Below, piece by piece: positions 35,200-45,600 of a DNA stretch of 64,000 nt (positions are counted from its first letter, which is position 1; every line of letters begins with the position of its first letter). The position numbers and the translations under genes are program-made. Where the stretch lies: assembly GCF_932526225.1 (NCBI RefSeq), contig NC_064048.1, forward strand, positions 3,899,937 through 3,963,936. Direction: 5' to 3'. This stretch comes from Nematostella vectensis (Eukaryota > Cnidaria > Anthozoa > Actiniaria > Edwardsiidae). The notes under the pieces are model-generated. The model worked only from the letters and a program-made list of their open reading frames with translations, did not search any database and was not told where the DNA came from.

Positions 35200-36350
35200 T
35201 ATAAAGTTTTCTTTTTTTTCTTATTTCTTCTTCAAATAATAACATATAACAAATAATAACTTCTAACTTTAAAGTATGCTTCTTCAATTTTTATACTAGT
35301 GCTTTTTACCCGTTTTGATTATTTAATATTTTTATATTTTTGTCACTTTGAAACTGTATTCTAAGCCATGAGTGACTTTCAAAAGTAAAGATTATACAAG
35401 AAACTATAATATATTTTTGCTAATCTAAAGACGCTCTAGCAAGAAGTTATTAAAAAATTTGTCTCTTTCTGCTTGCACAGATCATGCTTTTGCTTTGGGA
35501 CTATTCCTTCTATTCTATTGGATAAGCGTGCTTGTGGATAGCTACCCGTGTAGACGCGATTTAGGGCATGCACATCTAAACGTGCTGTAAATAGTGAATT
35601 ATTTATCGTTATCAAAGAGCTCCTACTCTGCTCGTTTCCTCGTGCAGAGAATCTGTCCTTTCTTGTAATAATTTTGTGTCCGCTATTGGATAAAATTCAA
35701 TAAGAATATCCGCTTAAAGCATGGTTTTGGATTACTGGTTGTTTTAAAGGCTGGGTATAGACGTCTGCACTGGGCAGAAAAACACTGGTGTACTTGTTAG
35801 ACTGCACTTCGTTGGTCTGAAGCATCAAGGTAGGAGGAATTTAAGATTATCACCCTAAAGAATAATGATTAAGTTTCTAAGTTGCGAATCAAGTTAAGCT
35901 GTCTTAGCATGATTTGAAACCTTAAATACCGTAAAACCATGTATAGCCGACCATCGACTCCTATACTGCTATATATAGGTCGTGAGAAGTACCCACAAAA
36001 GGCAAACATTTTATGATAAACACAATGACTCAGACATTATTTAAAGGATAGATGGCATTTCTAGTGGAGGGGGAAAAATATATATATATATTTATAAAAA
36101 CATAATGAGATAGGAACTACTGCACAGTTAAACAACTCCGACTACCTGTTTTTCCTACCTGGATTTTGATGCAAAGGGCAAGTGCTTCACGAGGAACAAG
36201 GGGGGCTGAATCAAAGTAAAAAAGTAGTGTTATTTAACGAAGAAAAGGATCCCCCCCAAAAAAATATTTTTTTAGTTACTAACACTAGTTAGTTTCTAGG
36301 CAGTTTCTCAACTTTTATTGATGCTGTTCTTGTCTTCTTTTTTCTTTTCT
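35200..36350. other. Intergenic, no gene recognised
   Basis: AT-rich. TATATA microsatellite near 36075. A pyrimidine-rich stretch just before 36350 may belong to the 5' UTR of the CTHRC1-like gene. Confidence 0.5.
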
Positions 36351-36352
36351 AG

Positions 36353-37934
36353 ATGAAGGTGATCCTTTCTACTTGTATTTTCCTACTGGGTTTGAGCTAC
36401 GTCGCCAACCAGCCCGGACCTGATACAGTAATAGCAAAGGTAGTATATATGATACTGAAACCTTATTTGAAGGGGCAAACTCGCCCCCTGTCACCTTTGT
36501 ACGTTCCTATCCATGATGCATTGATTTTTGTTTCTGGCCACCTATTCTAGTTCTTGTATACTATAGGAGGGTAAAAAATCTGCGCTAAGCCTAAACCACA
36601 TGGGCTGCTCAATTTTTCAGAAAGACGTTCAACATAAACGCTGACTTATTTTTCGATTTAATTTACATGCTCGCAAAATGAGAATTGTAGGGACCAAATG
36701 CGAGTAGTTAGAAAGCGTTTATATGAATCTCATCTCCTCTTCTTTTAAACTAAGTTTTATTTAACTTTGATTTTCCCTATCTTCAAAGCATAGCTTTGGG
36801 CCGATAACGTTCATAGCCCAGGCCCCTGGCCCTGCCGGTCCTGCTGGACCACCAGGTACTCCCGCGCATGTCAACTGGAAGCAATGCGCGTGGAAGAATT
36901 TAAACGACGGCAAAGACAGCGGGCTTATCAAGGTGAGCGCTTCAATGGAAAGTGAGGCTAGCCCTTCTTAGGGAAACATTAAACTACCCTTTTGAAACAT
37001 TTGGATTCGAATCATGTTGAAACTCAAACAAATTATTGAGCCTCGTTATAAATTGGAAAATATCTGTAAAAAGCGGATCCACCACTAATAGAACTATGTG
37101 TCACACGTGATCAAGTGTTAGAGTGATCAAGTGGTGGACGAGGGTTATAGCAGAGGGCACCCCCACCCCCACCCCACCCCCCCCCCCTAAAATAGAAGTA
37201 TATAGAGTAATTATAAGGGAATGACCATTAGGGGCGTTGCTGTACCCCCAAATTTTTTTTTATTATATATGTATCTTGCCCAGATCGTGACCCCTCCGCT
37301 CAATGTTTCGAGACCTGCAACATCTCTATCATAGAACATCAAGCAATTCATAGTCGATACCGTAAAAAGAAATAACGTTAGCACATCATACATTCGGACC
37401 AGTCGGCCCGGGCAAGTCGGCAACCATGCACGGGCAATAGACTCTAGCTTCCCGTCTTGGCCCGACTGGTCCAAATGTGTGTATGCTAGTGTGCCAATTA
37501 AGTTCACTTATTGTAAAAAAAAGTAACTAATATGAAAAAAAGGACCACAAAGTTTGTTTCGTGTTTATTAGGAATGCGTTTTCAACAAGTTAAACGACAG
37601 TACGTCTCTACGTGTCGCGTTCGATGGTGAATTTCGTGTCGCTTTCTGTCAGCAATGCTGCCGACGGTGGTACATTACCTTCAACCAAAACGAGTGCTCG
37701 AACCCAGTCCCCATAGACGCAGTGCAACACCCGTCCATAGTCGTCGCCAACTTCAACCTCCATGAGCATCGACACTTTGGAGGCTACTGTGAGGGGATCC
37801 CTCGGGGGCAAGTTCGTGTGGGATTGTGGGTAGGGCAATGTGTTGGTACGAATATGGGGAATGCGGATGCCTCTACTGGGTGGATGTCATCAACGAGGAT
37901 CATCGTGGAAGAAGTCCCAGCTCCACAAGCTTAA
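36353..37934 (+). CDS. CTHRC1-like secreted protein, complete (197 aa)
   Basis: Exons 36353-36439, 36789-36932 and 37572-37934, all joining in phase 0. Exon 1 gives a signal peptide (MKVILSTCIFLLGLSYVA). Exon 2 gives a very short collagen-like stretch (GPAGPAGPPGTP, four triplets) and NWKQCAWKNLNDGKDSGLIK. Exon 3 gives the C-terminal globular domain: ECVFNKLND, CCRRWYITFN, ECSNPVPIDA, CEGIPRGQVRVGLWVGQC, DASTGWMSSTRIIVEEVP. The last two blocks are diagnostic of collagen triple helix repeat-containing protein 1, an extracellular protein linked in vertebrates to Wnt/PCP signalling and matrix control. Vertebrate CTHRC1 is about 240 aa with about twelve triplets, so the collagen part is much reduced here. 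AATAAA lies at 38211. Function in this animal is inferred. Confidence 0.93.
37137..37300. mobile_element. Degraded copy of the CAGGGCCGTAGCAGG family, intronic
   Basis: Shows the C-run and GGGAATGACCATTAGGGGCG segment shared with 5866-6020, 8609-8768 and 45084-45249. The ends are decayed. It lies in intron 2 of the CTHRC1-like gene. Confidence 0.5.
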
Positions 37935-38210
37935 AAACAATTAGGTCAGACATCTAATTCCTTGAGAGAATATGCTAGGGGAATAAGCCCGGATTTCTAA
38001 GTTAGGGAATATATTTAGCGAAAGGGCGGGATTTTTAAGCTTCGTAATACCTCCCATAATTCCATATTGAAATCGCCAATAGCCAAACTAACACCAACAG
38101 CCTAAAACGAGACCGTATTGTTGTTAGTGGGATCGGAAAAATATTATGTTTGTACTGCTTAATAACCGATTGTCAATATATCAATATTTTGTGCAATTTC
38201 TATATTATAA

Positions 38211-38216
38211 AATAAA
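38211..38216 (+). terminator. Poly(A) signal of the CTHRC1-like gene
   Basis: AATAAA 277 bp after the stop codon, in AT-rich sequence. Confidence 0.6.
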
Positions 38217-38353
38217 AGATAATCATAGTGATAATAAATAAAATTCATAAATAATGTCGATATGGTTTAAATCATCAAAGCACGGTTGCCTTCTCAAAAG
38301 GTTCCTCAAATTTAATGGTTTCAGATTTAATTGTACAAGCATCCCAACCTCAT

Positions 38354-38685
38354 CCCCAAGGCCCCCTCCCTTTCCTGTCATTTGGGTCGCGGAAAATGGC
38401 CCCGGGATCGGCCGGTCACGTGACTCCTTCTACACTCAGGATTTCTGGGTGTTATACATAAGCATAAATAATTCAATGCTTGTCTTCAAAACAAGATGGC
38501 GGCAGAATCGGAAGTCCCGGCCGTTTTTACTCGATTTAGAGTAAACTAAGAATTGTACGCACAGTTTGCATAAATAAGCCGTTTATCCGCAGACCAATCA
38601 ACAAGTAGAACGCACTGGCTGATCCCAGGGCCATTTCCCATCGACCCAAATGACAGGAAAGGGGGAGGGCCCTGGGAACGAGATT
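38354..38685. mobile_element. Inverted-repeat MITE
   Basis: The left arm CTCATCCCCAAGGCCCCCTC, continuing through CCTGTCATTTGGGTCG and ATGGCCC(C/T)GGGATC, recurs inverted at about 38609-38685 with several mismatches. The interior of about 180 bp is non-coding. No target duplication was resolved. Confidence 0.65.
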
Positions 38686-38788
38686 GTGAGCAGCCCATAT
38701 CAAACATATTCCCCACGGATAGTGTCCTTCGTCCGCTGTGCCTTATATGGTCATATATGCCCATATTTAGAAGTACTGGAGTTTCCCC

Positions 38789-38796
38789 TTTCGCGC
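38789..38796 (+). promoter_or_regulatory. E2F-like site upstream of the chromodomain ORF
   Basis: TTTCGCGC lies 14 bp before the ATG at 38810, in a position consistent with a core promoter or short 5' UTR. A motif match only. Confidence 0.3.
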
Positions 38797-38809
38797 TTCT
38801 CCAACAAAC

Positions 38810-39424
38810 ATGGCGGCAAACACTGATTCCCTAAAGACTCGTAGTGGAAGAATTATAAAGAAACCGGATCGCTTGGTCAAATATTTAGACCATTCCTCAG
38901 TTGATACGTACGTGAAAGAAGAGAAAGAGGAAGAAGAAAAAGTCTGGGAGATAGAGAGAGTTTTAAACGTTGAGGGAGACTATGCCTTTGTGAAATGGAA
39001 AGGCTACAGCGATAGATATAAGTCTCCGTTTTCTCTTTCACCGAATCCGCAGTTGTCATGCTATTTAGCCGTGAATGCTGGGAACCCAGACAGTAGTGAG
39101 GTAGCAAAAGAAAAGCTTCCCATTTTTTGCTCCGAGGATAAAGAATTGTGGCTGATTCGACATGCACTGTTCGATGAGCTCCAATTTCGTACACCCGAGA
39201 ATGACACGGGACTCATTCGGAGAGTACAAGTGAAAGTCCCCCTTTCAAAGGAAGGTTTTTCCTCTTTGTTTGGTAAAGGGACATTTTCTTTTGCTAACTC
39301 ACGAAAGCTGGATTTTTCAGGGACCCGTAATATTCGGTTCCCGTGCACTGCTGTCGAGTTTAGCACGGTTATTGGTACGGAGTTTATGGCTCGGCAATCG
39401 GCCAGATTCGAGTACAATATGTGA
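38810..39424 (+). CDS. Chromodomain-like ORF of unknown function (204 aa)
   Basis: The ATG sits in AAACATGGCGG, a good context. Residues 10-25 are basic (TRSGRIIKKPDRLVKYL), resembling the N-terminal tails of some chromatin and transposon proteins. Residues about 44-72 (WEIERVLN, then YAFVKWKGYSDRYKS) match the first two-thirds of a chromodomain, including the aromatic residues, but the usual WxP and C-terminal helix are replaced by other sequence. Residues 75-204 show no family I recognise. It could be a small host gene, a domesticated element or a truncated gene with an unmodelled intron. It is convergent with the gene at 40051-41945. Expression is unproven. Confidence 0.45.
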   Translation: MAANTDSLKTRSGRIIKKPDRLVKYLDHSSVDTYVKEEKEEEEKVWEIERVLNVEGDYAFVKWKGYSDRYKSPFSLSPNPQLSCYLAVNAGNPDSSEVAKEKLPIFCSEDKELWLIRHALFDELQFRTPENDTGLIRRVQVKVPLSKEGFSSLFGKGTFSFANSRKLDFSGTRNIRFPCTAVEFSTVIGTEFMARQSARFEYNM

Positions 39425-40050
39425 AGTTGACTCATCTTCGAAGATGTGGATATCATGAGGATACGAGCTAAGGATTAATTATCATCATAGTTCGTGCCCC
39501 CGTTGTACTTACATCTCTGAATATGGGTCAGAGGAAGAAAGGCCTAGTATGTGTCGACCGCTAGAGCGCAAGTATCCCCCGCTGAGCTTTTTGGAGATCA
39601 GCTTCGTACGGCGTAGACGGAATATGCTTCACAACTATGGCTCGGTAAGATAAAATCTCTCTATATAAACTAATTGTTGACATCTGTTTCAACCGATTTC
39701 ACTGAATTTCCAGTCGAAAATAAAGAGGGGGAATTTAGATCCAGGGAATGATACAGATTGTTTTAATGTTTTTAATGCCTTTATATAATAATGTGGGTAC
39801 AAATAGTTATACAAGTTATAAATAGTGATATTTACAACAGTAATAAATAGCACCAAAAATATAATAAATAAATAAATACATTTTTTCTTTGTCTTCACTG
39901 CTTTTGATATTTTCTCTTGACCCTTTCCAAATTATTTGCCCTACTGAACAGTTTTCTGTTTTCCCTCCCCATGATCTATAGAGAGAAAAATACACAGTTG
40001 TAGCAAGCGATTAGTCTAGATAACATGACGTTTTTTTTTTTCACTTGGAA

Positions 40051-41945
40051 TTACCTGTACAGTGTAGTTGCTATTTTCCCCCCTTTCTGGCTACCCCTGT
40101 GGAATGTCTTGTTTTGCATGTGGTTTTTCTTTTCCACTGTCTGGCAATTGAACTGGTGGATCATCCCATGAATCTCCAAAAATTGGGGGACATGATAAAC
40201 AAGAACTGTAGAGAAAAAATGCATAAAATTACTTGGTCTCGGAGATCCCAAGTCACTTAAGGAATCTCATTTTAATCTTACCATGTATATATGGAATTAC
40301 ATCCTGTGGAGAGATAAAAGAAAGCACAATTAAAATAATATATCTACTGATTTTTATTTTTTCAGTGACATATGATCAAATAAGGCTTGTGTCCTGCCAG
40401 TTCAACTAACCACAGGGATGTAGAATTACCTCATCAAACGTGGCCTTTCTAAATTTGGTTCCCCATTGGCGGGCCTTTTCTTGAAAAGCATCTGCTCGAA
40501 GATGTGCTTCATCTCCAGGATTTGCCCCAAGAGCATCAGTGAGGACCATCAAACGTTTCCACACTTGTGTCAGCTCTGATATGCTAAGAACTGTTTTCTC
40601 ACAAGTAGGAGTGGACGATGGCTACAAAACACAAAGCAATTGTTAAATTAGCTTTATACACAGTAGTATCCTGGGTGTGCTGGTCTTTTTTATAATGAAA
40701 ATAAAAATCATACCTCAAACACTATGTTGTTGCGGTCAAGATGATCCTTGAGTGTGGCACGTAGGAAGTCCTTGGTGCCTGTCGACCGCAGATGGAACTT
40801 CCTACATTCCTCCACTAGCTGGGCTTTGGTCAGACAGTCAAGGCTGGTGATGGACTTGTTCTCCATGTCTCCTAGGAAGGCATGAAGATCAAGCCCCCTA
40901 ATGATAGTTTCCAAATCATCACCTTTATAAGGAAAAGAGGTATCAAAGAAAATAAATAACCAAACTTTATAGTAATTTCATATTAGTTTCAGTTATTATA
41001 ACAGTCTTTTCTATTAAGTCAGTTATTTACTTACAATCCAAAGAGCTCCACTTGGTTGTTGTTTTGCCACTGTCATCCTGGACATCATAGAAACAAAACC
41101 TCACACCTGCAAATACAATATGGCAAGAAAACAAAATGATAATCACCATAAGACATCCCCTATACCCATTTACCCTATACATGAAATTTTTATTTACCCA
41201 AAGCTTCTATTGCTTCTTCCATGGCTTTTTTAACATTCTGCTCTATAGCCCAGCAAGCAACCTAGAAGTTTAATATATACCAGAAACTTTTTAAAAAAAT
41301 GGCTCAATGGAGATTTGAATTAATGTGAAAATGCCAAATTGTTAAATAAGCATAATTTTACCTGGTTGAGAAGTTTTCCCATGATCCTCAATTTGAGGTG
41401 CAGGGTGTCGGGTATGACCTTGGTAAATTCAATGTCCACGAGAGGTAAACATTGAACTCCCTTGGCATTTGGACACCCAACACGTGCACGGCACTGGTTT
41501 AAGGTTCTGGTTATGGGCCATTGTGGGACTGAAATTTTTATCAAATTTATCTAGTTATTTATAATATAGCTGACAATGGAATAATTCATAAAAACAAAAT
41601 TATCAACAATCATTATATTCATTACATAACATTCATTATATAAGTAACAAAATAAACTTACTAGAAAAGTCTCTGATCATCCTTTTGCTGCACTCGCACC
41701 AAATGCAGAAGTACAAGGCATAGGGACTATTAATTCCGAGAATACACGCCATGAACTTCCAGTCAGTACACATCACCCTTAAAAAAAGGGATAAAAGTTA
41801 CATATGTCCTGTTTAATGCCAGATCATAAGATTATTGGTTGCAAAAAAAATGAAACCTACCAATCAATAGTGTATTCAAGGCCATTAACAAGAATGCCGG
41901 TTCTCCCTAGGCCCATACATACATACTTTTTATTTGGTCCTTATA
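40051..41945 (-). CDS. Multi-exon gene of unknown family, possibly DDE-transposase-derived (5' end not found)
   Basis: Exons in transcript order: about 41945-41861, 41777-41662, 41528-41362, 41261-41198, 41106-41035, 40922-40714, 40621-40430, 40303-40282 and 40205-40051 (stop). All eight junctions keep frame with AG/GT borders, giving about 360 aa. Notable parts are TDWKFMACILGI followed by CIWCEC, VIPDTLHLKLRI, and a SAP-like helix-turn (LTKAQLVEECRKFHLRSTG). PYIHVLVYHVPQFLEIHG, crossing the 22-nt micro-exon, and QFNCQTVEKKN follow. The spacing of Asp (TDWKF), Asp (PDTLH) and Glu (VEKKN) invites a DDE RNase H-fold reading; this is inference. I recall similar multicopy cnidarian proteins but cannot name the family. 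The start is undetermined: an in-frame stop lies just upstream of 41945. Confidence 0.6.
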
Positions 41946-42284
41946 CAGATTGTGTACAAGGGATGAGTTCCAATTAAAATTAAAGATTGTTTCACATGCG
42001 ATGAAGGACTACAGCGTTAATGTGCTTCGTAACGCAGTGATTTTGGCAATCTTATCTGCTTATCTTCCTCGAATGGTCACACCAAAATTTTGATGATCGC
42101 ATGCCCGATTACAATTGTTCGGTTATATAAACAATGCCTTGGTACATCCTCTAAGGTAATACATAATCTCCACTGAACTCTGTCAACCTAGCCCCGTCCC
42201 CAGGTTTTTACCTTGCTGACAGATCCATAATGCTTTGCGCGCAGACTCACACTTTCCAATATGGCGGACGCATGAAAGGGCCAG

Positions 42285-42292
42285 TGACGTCA
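42285..42292. promoter_or_regulatory. CRE-like palindrome TGACGTCA
   Basis: A perfect CREB/ATF-type palindrome next to an ATGGCGG motif (42260-42266), in a GC-richer patch between the minus-strand family-unknown gene and the prosaposin gene. It could serve either promoter. A motif match only. Confidence 0.35.
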
Positions 42293-42590
42293 TAGCCATG
42301 TAAAGCGTGATAGGCCCGCCGAGAAGCGAAGGGGGACGAGGGGGACGAGGCTACTGTCACCCGCGGTCCACGCGATGCGCGCGCACCTATTACGTTCTCG
42401 TGTACTTTATACTTATTTCCTTTCCTTTTTCCCCTTTTTGTACTGTTTATGAAGCACACAAATGAAGATATTTCCAGTATCATTTCTTTCTTCGGCGTGC
42501 GTGCGTGTTATAATCTGACTAACCCTGGCGTTAGACAGATGTGCGAGAACCGAAAACAACAAATCCGTAAGCTGTCATCGAGGGACCCAC

Positions 42591-42611
42591 ACTTCCGGTC
42601 ATGACTTCCGG
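42591..42611 (+). promoter_or_regulatory. Two ETS-type sites upstream of the prosaposin gene
   Basis: ACTTCCGGT occurs twice (42591-42599, 42604-42612), 50-70 bp before the ATG. Paired ETS/GABP sites near the start are typical of TATA-less housekeeping promoters. Inference from motif and position. Confidence 0.45.
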
Positions 42612-42661
42612 TTAGCTCAAAGGTAACGGGTCGGATTTCCTTGGGCATTACACTCTGCGCA

Positions 42662-45600
42662 ATGGCTTGGAAGGTTTTGCTGCTCGTGTTTCTCGCCGTT
42701 CCGGGTAAGCCAAGGCATAAAATTACTAGAATACATAATATCAGAATTACGATACTGCTGTTATGTCGAGCACTATACTATTGGTAGATGAAATGCTGGT
42801 GACCCCGAGGAATTGACATATATTCCTACGCAATAAGTCTTCGTGACGATGGTCAAAATTAAAACTTTTCTTTGTACGTGCGTAGGTCAGTAATCCTAAC
42901 TATCTTGTCACGTGAATTAGGCTTTTCGTTCTCTTAATCATAACAGCCACGGCAGTTGCATTTGACAGTGGTCTGAGTTGCTACCTGATAAGAACAACCT
43001 AAAGTCTCTTACTATTGCCATCTTTGCATTATAAATACGGGAAAACACCCGGTCTAGTCGATCGTTAAAAATCGATACCGATTTAGAAACCGATAAATCG
43101 AAAAAAATCAATGATTTGTATCGATTTGTGTCGATATCGATTTTTAACGATTGACTAGACCGGGGAATACAATAAAATTCACTTAATTAAATGTTTTTGA
43201 GACATATGTTGATTTCAAAAATTCTTGAAAAAAGCTACGAAGAGTACCGGTTACCTATGTTTTATTTTTATCATTTTATTATTGTTATTATGGTTCTGGG
43301 AGGTTTCTTGCTCCTTGCACATTGTATTTTTATCAGAAAATAAAACGAATTTTTTTTATATATGCGCTTCGGCGGATAAGCGCCTAGCCTCTGCTTTTGG
43401 CTTTTATTACCAGCTCATGGTGATCTGCCCAAACCCGTCTTACTATCCGAGATTACCCGTGCGAAATGAACTCCCAAGATTTGGGACCTCCTAGGATTTC
43501 CTAGAATATCCTGGATTTCCTAGGATATCCTGGATATTCCTAAATATCGGGAAATCGAATTTGGAAGCATTTAGGAATATAGGTACCAAACGCGCGAGTA
43601 GTCTTTCCGTCACAAAATATTCACGGTTTCTTGTTTACTTCAAATATTTCTGACGACATAATAACCAGGTCGACAAATCGTCAGGAGTCAGGAGAAAATT
43701 CAGTTGCTTGAAACCAAGGATACCAAGGATACATAGTGGGTTGGTGGTAATGGTGTCGGTGGTGTGAAATCGTGATGATGATGATGTTGATGGTGATGGT
43801 GATGGTGATGACGATGATGATGACTGTGGTAATAATGATGAATGATGGTGATGATGGTGATGTCTATGTTGATGGCGATTATGAACATGATGGTGAGGGC
43901 GACTAAGATGATGATAATGCCGATAGTGATATTGGTAATGATGATGATGAGAATGGATGGTGGTTGTGAGAATGATGATTATTGTGCTACTCTGTGGCTG
44001 CTACGATAAAGGTAATTATCATAAATAAGATTGATAAATTGTAATGATAACGACAATAGTAATAACGCATGTTGTGATAATAGTGGTCGTACATTGTGAT
44101 GTTGAACACACATTTATATTTTTCTAGCGTTTGCCATCCCACCGCCTGTAAATGACGTCTTTTCCGCTCTTAAGGACGGACCCAAGAGGTATAAACCTAT
44201 CCCAGGCCTACTAGAACCAGGTCCCATAATAATTCGTGGTAATGACATAGCACAGGAATCCCCTGAGCCTGAGCAGTCTGCTGAATGCGTCATCTGTGAG
44301 TTCGCCATGTCTGAGCTGAAAAGCTTAATTGGACAAAACTCTACTCAGGTTGGTATTGAGAGTTATTTGAGAGTTGAAACTCCTTTTCTTTTTATAAATA
44401 CTGTTTTAGGAGCAAGCGGCAACTCTTCGTTTGGGTCCTATGAAATTTTCCTTTGTCTGGAGACACTAATATCATCTTGTCAGCCACACCTTTGTTATTG
44501 TTTTCATTTAATATTAATATATTAAGGTACATAATGTGCCAATATCTCAAAATAACCACCTAAAAACAAAGTCTAAAACTTTATTTACCGAATTAAACCT
44601 AAAATATTGCATTGGCTTCCCCAAATCGGTCGATGGAAATAGATGCTTTTTTTTTCCATTTGGTACTTTGCTAGGATGACAAAATGGCGGCTTACAGAAT
44701 CTCTCGACGAAATAGGGGGAGGGCAAGATCGCCAGTATGTGGCATAAAACAATCTACGCAGGCATTGAAAAATAGAGTGGCTTTTGTGCTTGGTGGTTTG
44801 ACAACATTGATTCGTTGTCTGGTTTTGGCTTTCAAAACACGCCATTTTTGCCGTTAATTTTTTGTGTGTGACAATTGATTGTGGGTTGCGTGACGTCAAA
44901 TCTATATGACGTTGCTGTGTTATATATCCATATGAATTCAGCTCAACACTCAACTCGTTGCAGGATGAGATAAAAGTTGCTCTTAACAAAGTCTGCAGTT
45001 TGTTGCCGTCATCAATTTCGAAAGAGGTATCGCAAACATTGATATTTTCATGTTTTTTTTGTTCTGTTTTGTTAAATATTTACCAGGGCCTTAGCAGGGG
45101 GTGAGGCACTAGGGGCACGTCCCCCCCCCCCAATTTTTTTTATTAGAAAATGACCAGAAGAGAGGCGTGGTTGTGCCCCCAATATTTTCTTTATGTTTCT
45201 GTATTGTGCCCCCCCCCCCCCCCCCCCAATCTGACGTGGCCTGCTACGGTTTACACATTTTCATTGGGTTATTGGTTATACCTTCCACGTTGTTTAGTGC
45301 GCCAGCTTTGTCAACACTTACGAGGAGGAAGTCTTGAAGATCCTTTCTCAAGAGCTCAACCCTGATATGGTGTGCACATCACTAGGACTTTGCTCTGGTG
45401 TCAAACAAGGTATGCTGTGAGGGGAGGCGGGCGCTATTGTACGGGATGCCTGTGGCGATATTTTGCGCGTTTTTTGCACGGGTTGCCTGTGACGTTCGTT
45501 TGGCGCACCTTTGTACGCGATACTTGTGGCGATATTCCGTGCGCTACCGACGGGATGCTTGAGGTAATATTGCTCACTTTATCGTTCGGGATATCTGTGG

